From contig NZ_JAGGOT010000028.1 in the NCBI RefSeq assembly GCF_018614195.1, forward strand, positions 124,001 through 188,000: a DNA stretch of 64,000 nt. Reading direction: 5' to 3'. How positions within the stretch are numbered: the first letter of the stretch is position 1; every line of letters begins with the position of its first letter. The notes beneath the pieces were generated by a model. It was given only the letters and a program-made list of their open reading frames with translations. It had not been told where the DNA came from and did not search any database. Both the position numbers and the translations under genes were made by a program. Shown here one piece after another: positions 61,808 to 64,000 of this stretch. The stretch is from Streptomyces sp. ISL-43 (lineage in GTDB: Bacteria; Actinomycetota; Actinomycetes; Streptomycetales; Streptomycetaceae).

Positions 61808-62326
61808 ATGGACGAGACGGAATTCTGGGAGATCGTCGACCGTACCCGCGAGGCCGCCGACGGCGACCCCGAGGAACACGCCGAGCTGCTCGTGGAGCGG
61901 CTGGCGCAGCTCGACCCGGACTCCGTCCTGGACTTCGCCCGGCACTTCGAGTCCCGGTACAACCGGGCGTACACGTGGGACCTGTGGGGCGCGGCCTGGG
62001 TGCTGCTCGACGGGGCGAGCGACGACGCGTTCGACTACTTCCGGTGCTGGCTGATCGGCCAGGGCCGGGAGGTCTTCGAGGGCGGGGTGCACGACCCGGA
62101 CCACTTGGCGGAGCTCCTCGGCGAGTTCGACGAGGAGATCGACGGGGACGGCGAGGAGCTCGGGTACGCGGCCGACGAGGCCTACGAGCAGCTGACCGGG
62201 TCGGTCGCGCCGGAGCTGGGCGTCCCGCTGCAGGCGGCGGAGCCGGAGGGCGCTCCGCTGGACTTCGAGAACGAAGCCGTGCTCGCGGAGCGCTTCCCCC
62301 GGCTGTGGGACCGCTTCAGGGGCTGA
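61808..62326 (+). CDS. DUF4240-like protein
   Basis: A 172-residue very acidic protein beginning MDETEFWEIVDRTREAADGDPEEHAELLVERL, the pattern of DUF4240 domains, common in Streptomyces and often present in many copies. Tyr/Trp-rich segments (YNRAYTWDLWGAAWVLLDG, FDYFRCWLIGQG) fill the centre. It has no membrane segment or catalytic motif I recognise. ATG 61808 has GGAG 5 bases upstream. It converges on the SDR gene with a 12-base gap and no hairpin. Confidence 0.78.
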   Translation: MDETEFWEIVDRTREAADGDPEEHAELLVERLAQLDPDSVLDFARHFESRYNRAYTWDLWGAAWVLLDGASDDAFDYFRCWLIGQGREVFEGGVHDPDHLAELLGEFDEEIDGDGEELGYAADEAYEQLTGSVAPELGVPLQAAEPEGAPLDFENEAVLAERFPRLWDRFRG

Positions 62327-62337
62327 CGCCGCGCCGC

Positions 62338-63108
62338 CTAGTAGTGCGTACCGCCGTCGATGCGGATCTCCGTGCCGGTGATGAACGCGCCGTCCTCGGA
62401 GCCCAGCATGGCGACGACGCCGGCGACCGTCTGCGGGCCGGCGAAGCCCTGGCCGAGGGCCGGGGCGAGCTTGGCGAACAGGCTCCAGTCGGTGTCCTCG
62501 GGCAGGCCGGGGCCGTTGCCGGTGGTCATGCCGGACTCGATGGAGCCGGGGGCCACGGAGACGAAGCGCAGGCCCTGCTTGCTGTACTCGGCGGCCAGCG
62601 AGTGGGTCATGGACTGGATGCCGCCCTTGCTGGCCGCGTAGGCGGACATGTAGGGGTGGGCGAAGGTCGCCGAGGTGGAGCTGAAGTTGACGACGACCGG
62701 CTGGTCGCCGGCCAGCAGTGCCGGGAGCGACTCGCGGATCATCAGGAAGGTGCCGGTCAGGTTGACCGCGATGACCTTGTTCCAGAATTCGAGCGTCGTC
62801 TGGTGGGTGTGCGCGGAGCGCAGGATGCCCGCCGCGTTGACCAGCACGTCGATGCCGGTGAGGGCGTCCACGGCGGCGGCGACGCCGGCCTTGACGGCTG
62901 CCTCGTCGGATATGTCGAGGACGGCCGTGGTGAGGCGGTCGGCGTGCCCGTCGGCGGCGGCCTGCCCGGCGGTCGCCTTCAGGCCGGCTTCGTCGACGTC
63001 CACGGTGTGGACGCGGCCGCCCTCGGAGAGGATGCGGTGGACGGTGGCCTGGCCGATGCCGGAGCCGCCGCCGGTGATGAGGACGCGACGTCCTTCATAA
63101 CGGTTCAT
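62338..63108 (-). CDS. Short-chain dehydrogenase/reductase (SDR)
   Basis: A 256-residue classical SDR, NAD(P)-dependent. Cofactor motif GGGSGIGQ (~14-21), Asp after strand 2 (TVDVDEA) favouring NAD(H), NAAG (~91-94), catalytic Ser in NFSST (~143) and YAASK (~157-161) are intact. The C-terminus ITGTEIRIDGGTHY is typical. Substrate unknown. It is divergent from the TetR gene; TACGCT (63121-63116) lies just before the ATG and no ribosome site is present, so the mRNA may be leaderless. The TetR protein may repress it. Confidence 0.92.
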   Translation of the reverse strand: MNRYEGRRVLITGGGSGIGQATVHRILSEGGRVHTVDVDEAGLKATAGQAAADGHADRLTTAVLDISDEAAVKAGVAAAVDALTGIDVLVNAAGILRSAHTHQTTLEFWNKVIAVNLTGTFLMIRESLPALLAGDQPVVVNFSSTSATFAHPYMSAYAASKGGIQSMTHSLAAEYSKQGLRFVSVAPGSIESGMTTGNGPGLPEDTDWSLFAKLAPALGQGFAGPQTVAGVVAMLGSEDGAFITGTEIRIDGGTHY

Positions 63109-63137
63109 GGGAGGGAGCGTACTCCCGCCATGACACG

Positions 63138-63156
63138 TTTTGCCAGCCTGTCAAAA
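63138..63156. promoter_or_regulatory. Operator-like palindrome between SDR and TetR genes
   Basis: TTTTGCCAGCCTGTCAAAA is a 19-base palindrome with one mismatched pair, extendable by one G-C pair. It covers the -35 region (TGGCAA, 18 bases from TACGCT) of the SDR promoter and lies upstream of a TATCCT -10 (63184-63189) for the TetR gene, as expected for a TetR-family operator. Confidence 0.55.
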
Positions 63157-63196
63157 CATGCATTCGCGTCCTTCCGGCCAGGGTATCCTTCCCACC

Positions 63197-63850
63197 GTGA
63201 GATCCCCTCGTCCGTACTCTCCCCAGGCCGGCCCCGGAGCCCAGTCGCTGAACGAGCGCCGCAAGGCCGCCACCCAGCTCGACATCGCCCGCGCGGCCTG
63301 CGAACTCTTCGCCGAGCACGGCCCCGACGGCACCACCGCCGAGGACATCGCCCTGCGCGCGGGGGTGGCGCTGCGTACGTTCTACCGCTACTTCCGCAAC
63401 AAGCAGGAGGCCGTCGCCCCCCTGCTCGCGGGCGGCGGCGACGCCTGGCGCGCGCTGCTCGCCGAGGAGGATCCGGGGACCCCGCTCGCCGAGGCCCTGG
63501 AGCGCGCCGTCACCCGCTCCCTCACCGACCCCCAGGCGCTCGACGAGGGCCTGGAGGTCACCCGCGGCCTGCTGCGCGCCGCCGCGACCGACGAGGCCCT
63601 GCGGGCGGTCTGGTACCGGGTCAACCAGGAGTCCGAGGAACGCCTGGTCCCGGTCATCGCCCGGCTCGCCGGCCCGGAGGCCGAACTCCTCGCCATCCGC
63701 CTCCTCGCGGCGGCGGCCACGGACGCGATCCGCATCGCCCTGGAACTCTGGTCGGCCGCGGAAACCCCGCCCTCGGGCCCCGGCTCCCCCTCGGAACTGG
63801 CGATCCGCTGCCTGCGCGACCTGACGGGCGCGATGCCCCTCCTGCGCTGA
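63197..63850 (+). CDS. TetR/AcrR-family transcriptional regulator
   Basis: A 217-residue regulator. Residues ~20-65 form the TetR helix-turn-helix: LDIARAACELFAEHGPDGTTAEDIALRAGVALRTFYRYFRNKQEAV. The C-terminal ligand domain is Ala/Leu-rich and diverse, as usual. The GTG at 63197 has TATCCT 8 bases upstream and no Shine-Dalgarno, so translation is probably leaderless. It probably represses itself and the divergent SDR through the palindrome at 63138; the ligand is unknown. Confidence 0.9.
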   Translation: MRSPRPYSPQAGPGAQSLNERRKAATQLDIARAACELFAEHGPDGTTAEDIALRAGVALRTFYRYFRNKQEAVAPLLAGGGDAWRALLAEEDPGTPLAEALERAVTRSLTDPQALDEGLEVTRGLLRAAATDEALRAVWYRVNQESEERLVPVIARLAGPEAELLAIRLLAAAATDAIRIALELWSAAETPPSGPGSPSELAIRCLRDLTGAMPLLR

Positions 63851-63868
63851 CCCGGACAGAACGGGGCC

Positions 63869-64000
63869 TCAGAGGAACCGCTCGGACTTCGCCCGCAGAT
63901 GCTCCGCGAGGAAGGCCGGAGCGTCGGGCCGCATGCGCGCCAGCGCCACCATCGCGGTGATGACGACGTCGGCGACCTCCGCCTCCACGTCGCTCCACGT
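63869..64000 (-). CDS. MazG-like family protein, C-terminal fragment
   Basis: Only the last 43 residues are in the window (stop TGA at 63871-63869). EVEAEVADVVITAMVALARM-like sequence (VEAEVADVVITAMVALARM) contains the Glu/Asp spacing of MazG-type nucleotide pyrophosphohydrolase helices. The rest of the gene lies beyond base 64000. It converges on the TetR gene. With so little sequence the family call is tentative. Confidence 0.5.
   Translation of the reverse strand, partial: TWSDVEAEVADVVITAMVALARMRPDAPAFLAEHLRAKSERFL

Noticed and set aside
58699..61974. A ~1090-codon minus-strand frame opposite aceE
   Set aside because: Antisense shadow of a well-conserved gene; no recognisable protein.
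1..64000. Insertion sequences, CRISPR arrays, tRNA or rRNA genes
   Set aside because: None recognised by eye. No transposase-like protein, no spaced repeat array and no cloverleaf-type sequence stood out; a tRNA scan would be more reliable than reading.

Overview
The window is GC-rich (roughly 70% by eye), with GTG and TTG starts, ATGA/GTGA stop-start overlaps and a gene order typical of a Streptomyces chromosome arm close to the core. From memory the order (NlpC/P60, NYN protein, rhomboid, RAM protein, trpD, qcrBAC-ctaE, ctaFDC, desulfurase, adoK, erpA, nadA, RND pump, response regulator, pspA, cobT, pepA, lpd, sucB, aceE) follows the SCO2136-SCO2183 region of S. coelicolor. Interruptions of that order are the accessory parts. 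No tRNA, rRNA, CRISPR array or insertion sequence was seen.

Layout. 1-6.2 kb: a truncated cell-wall hydrolase, an NYN-domain protein, a zinc-ribbon protein, rhomboid plus RAM protein, a RibD-like reductase behind a Crp-type palindrome, and a cysteine-desulfurase-like enzyme behind a SAM-IV-type riboswitch. 6.6-12.6 kb: trpD, then a four-gene diterpene operon closely matching cotB1-cotB4 (cyclooctatin, a 5-8-5 fusicoccane), inserted between trpD and qcrB. 12.7-22.1 kb: the cytochrome bcc complex (qcrCAB with ctaE) and aa3 oxidase (ctaCDF), with an L,D-transpeptidase and a receiver-like protein between them. 22.4-28.7 kb: an IscS-TusA fusion, an adenosine-kinase-like PfkB protein, a membrane-anchored protein, erpA and nadA (Fe-S and NAD supply). 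28.7-45.8 kb: RND pump, NarL-type regulator and GT2 glycosyltransferase; cobS; PspA with PspAA; membrane proteins; an MBL-CobU fusion and cobT; an aminoacyl-phosphatidylglycerol-synthase-like protein with a rhomboid-like partner; and an orphan histidine kinase.

45.8-52.6 kb holds the most striking locus: five minus-strand genes for a PelF-type glycosyltransferase, a 12-TM PelG-like protein, a spherulin-4/Sph3-like hydrolase, a GH114/Ega3-like lipoprotein and an Agd3-like secreted deacetylase. Together these resemble the enzyme set of fungal galactosaminogalactan and bacterial Pel, which suggests a secreted, partly de-N-acetylated galactosamine-rich polysaccharide. 52.9-61.7 kb returns to core metabolism: leucyl aminopeptidase, dihydrolipoamide dehydrogenase, a two-lipoyl E2, a GntR regulator and the homodimeric pyruvate dehydrogenase E1, with several palindromes before aceE. 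61.8-64 kb: a DUF4240-like protein, a divergent SDR/TetR pair sharing an operator-like palindrome, and a truncated MazG-like gene.
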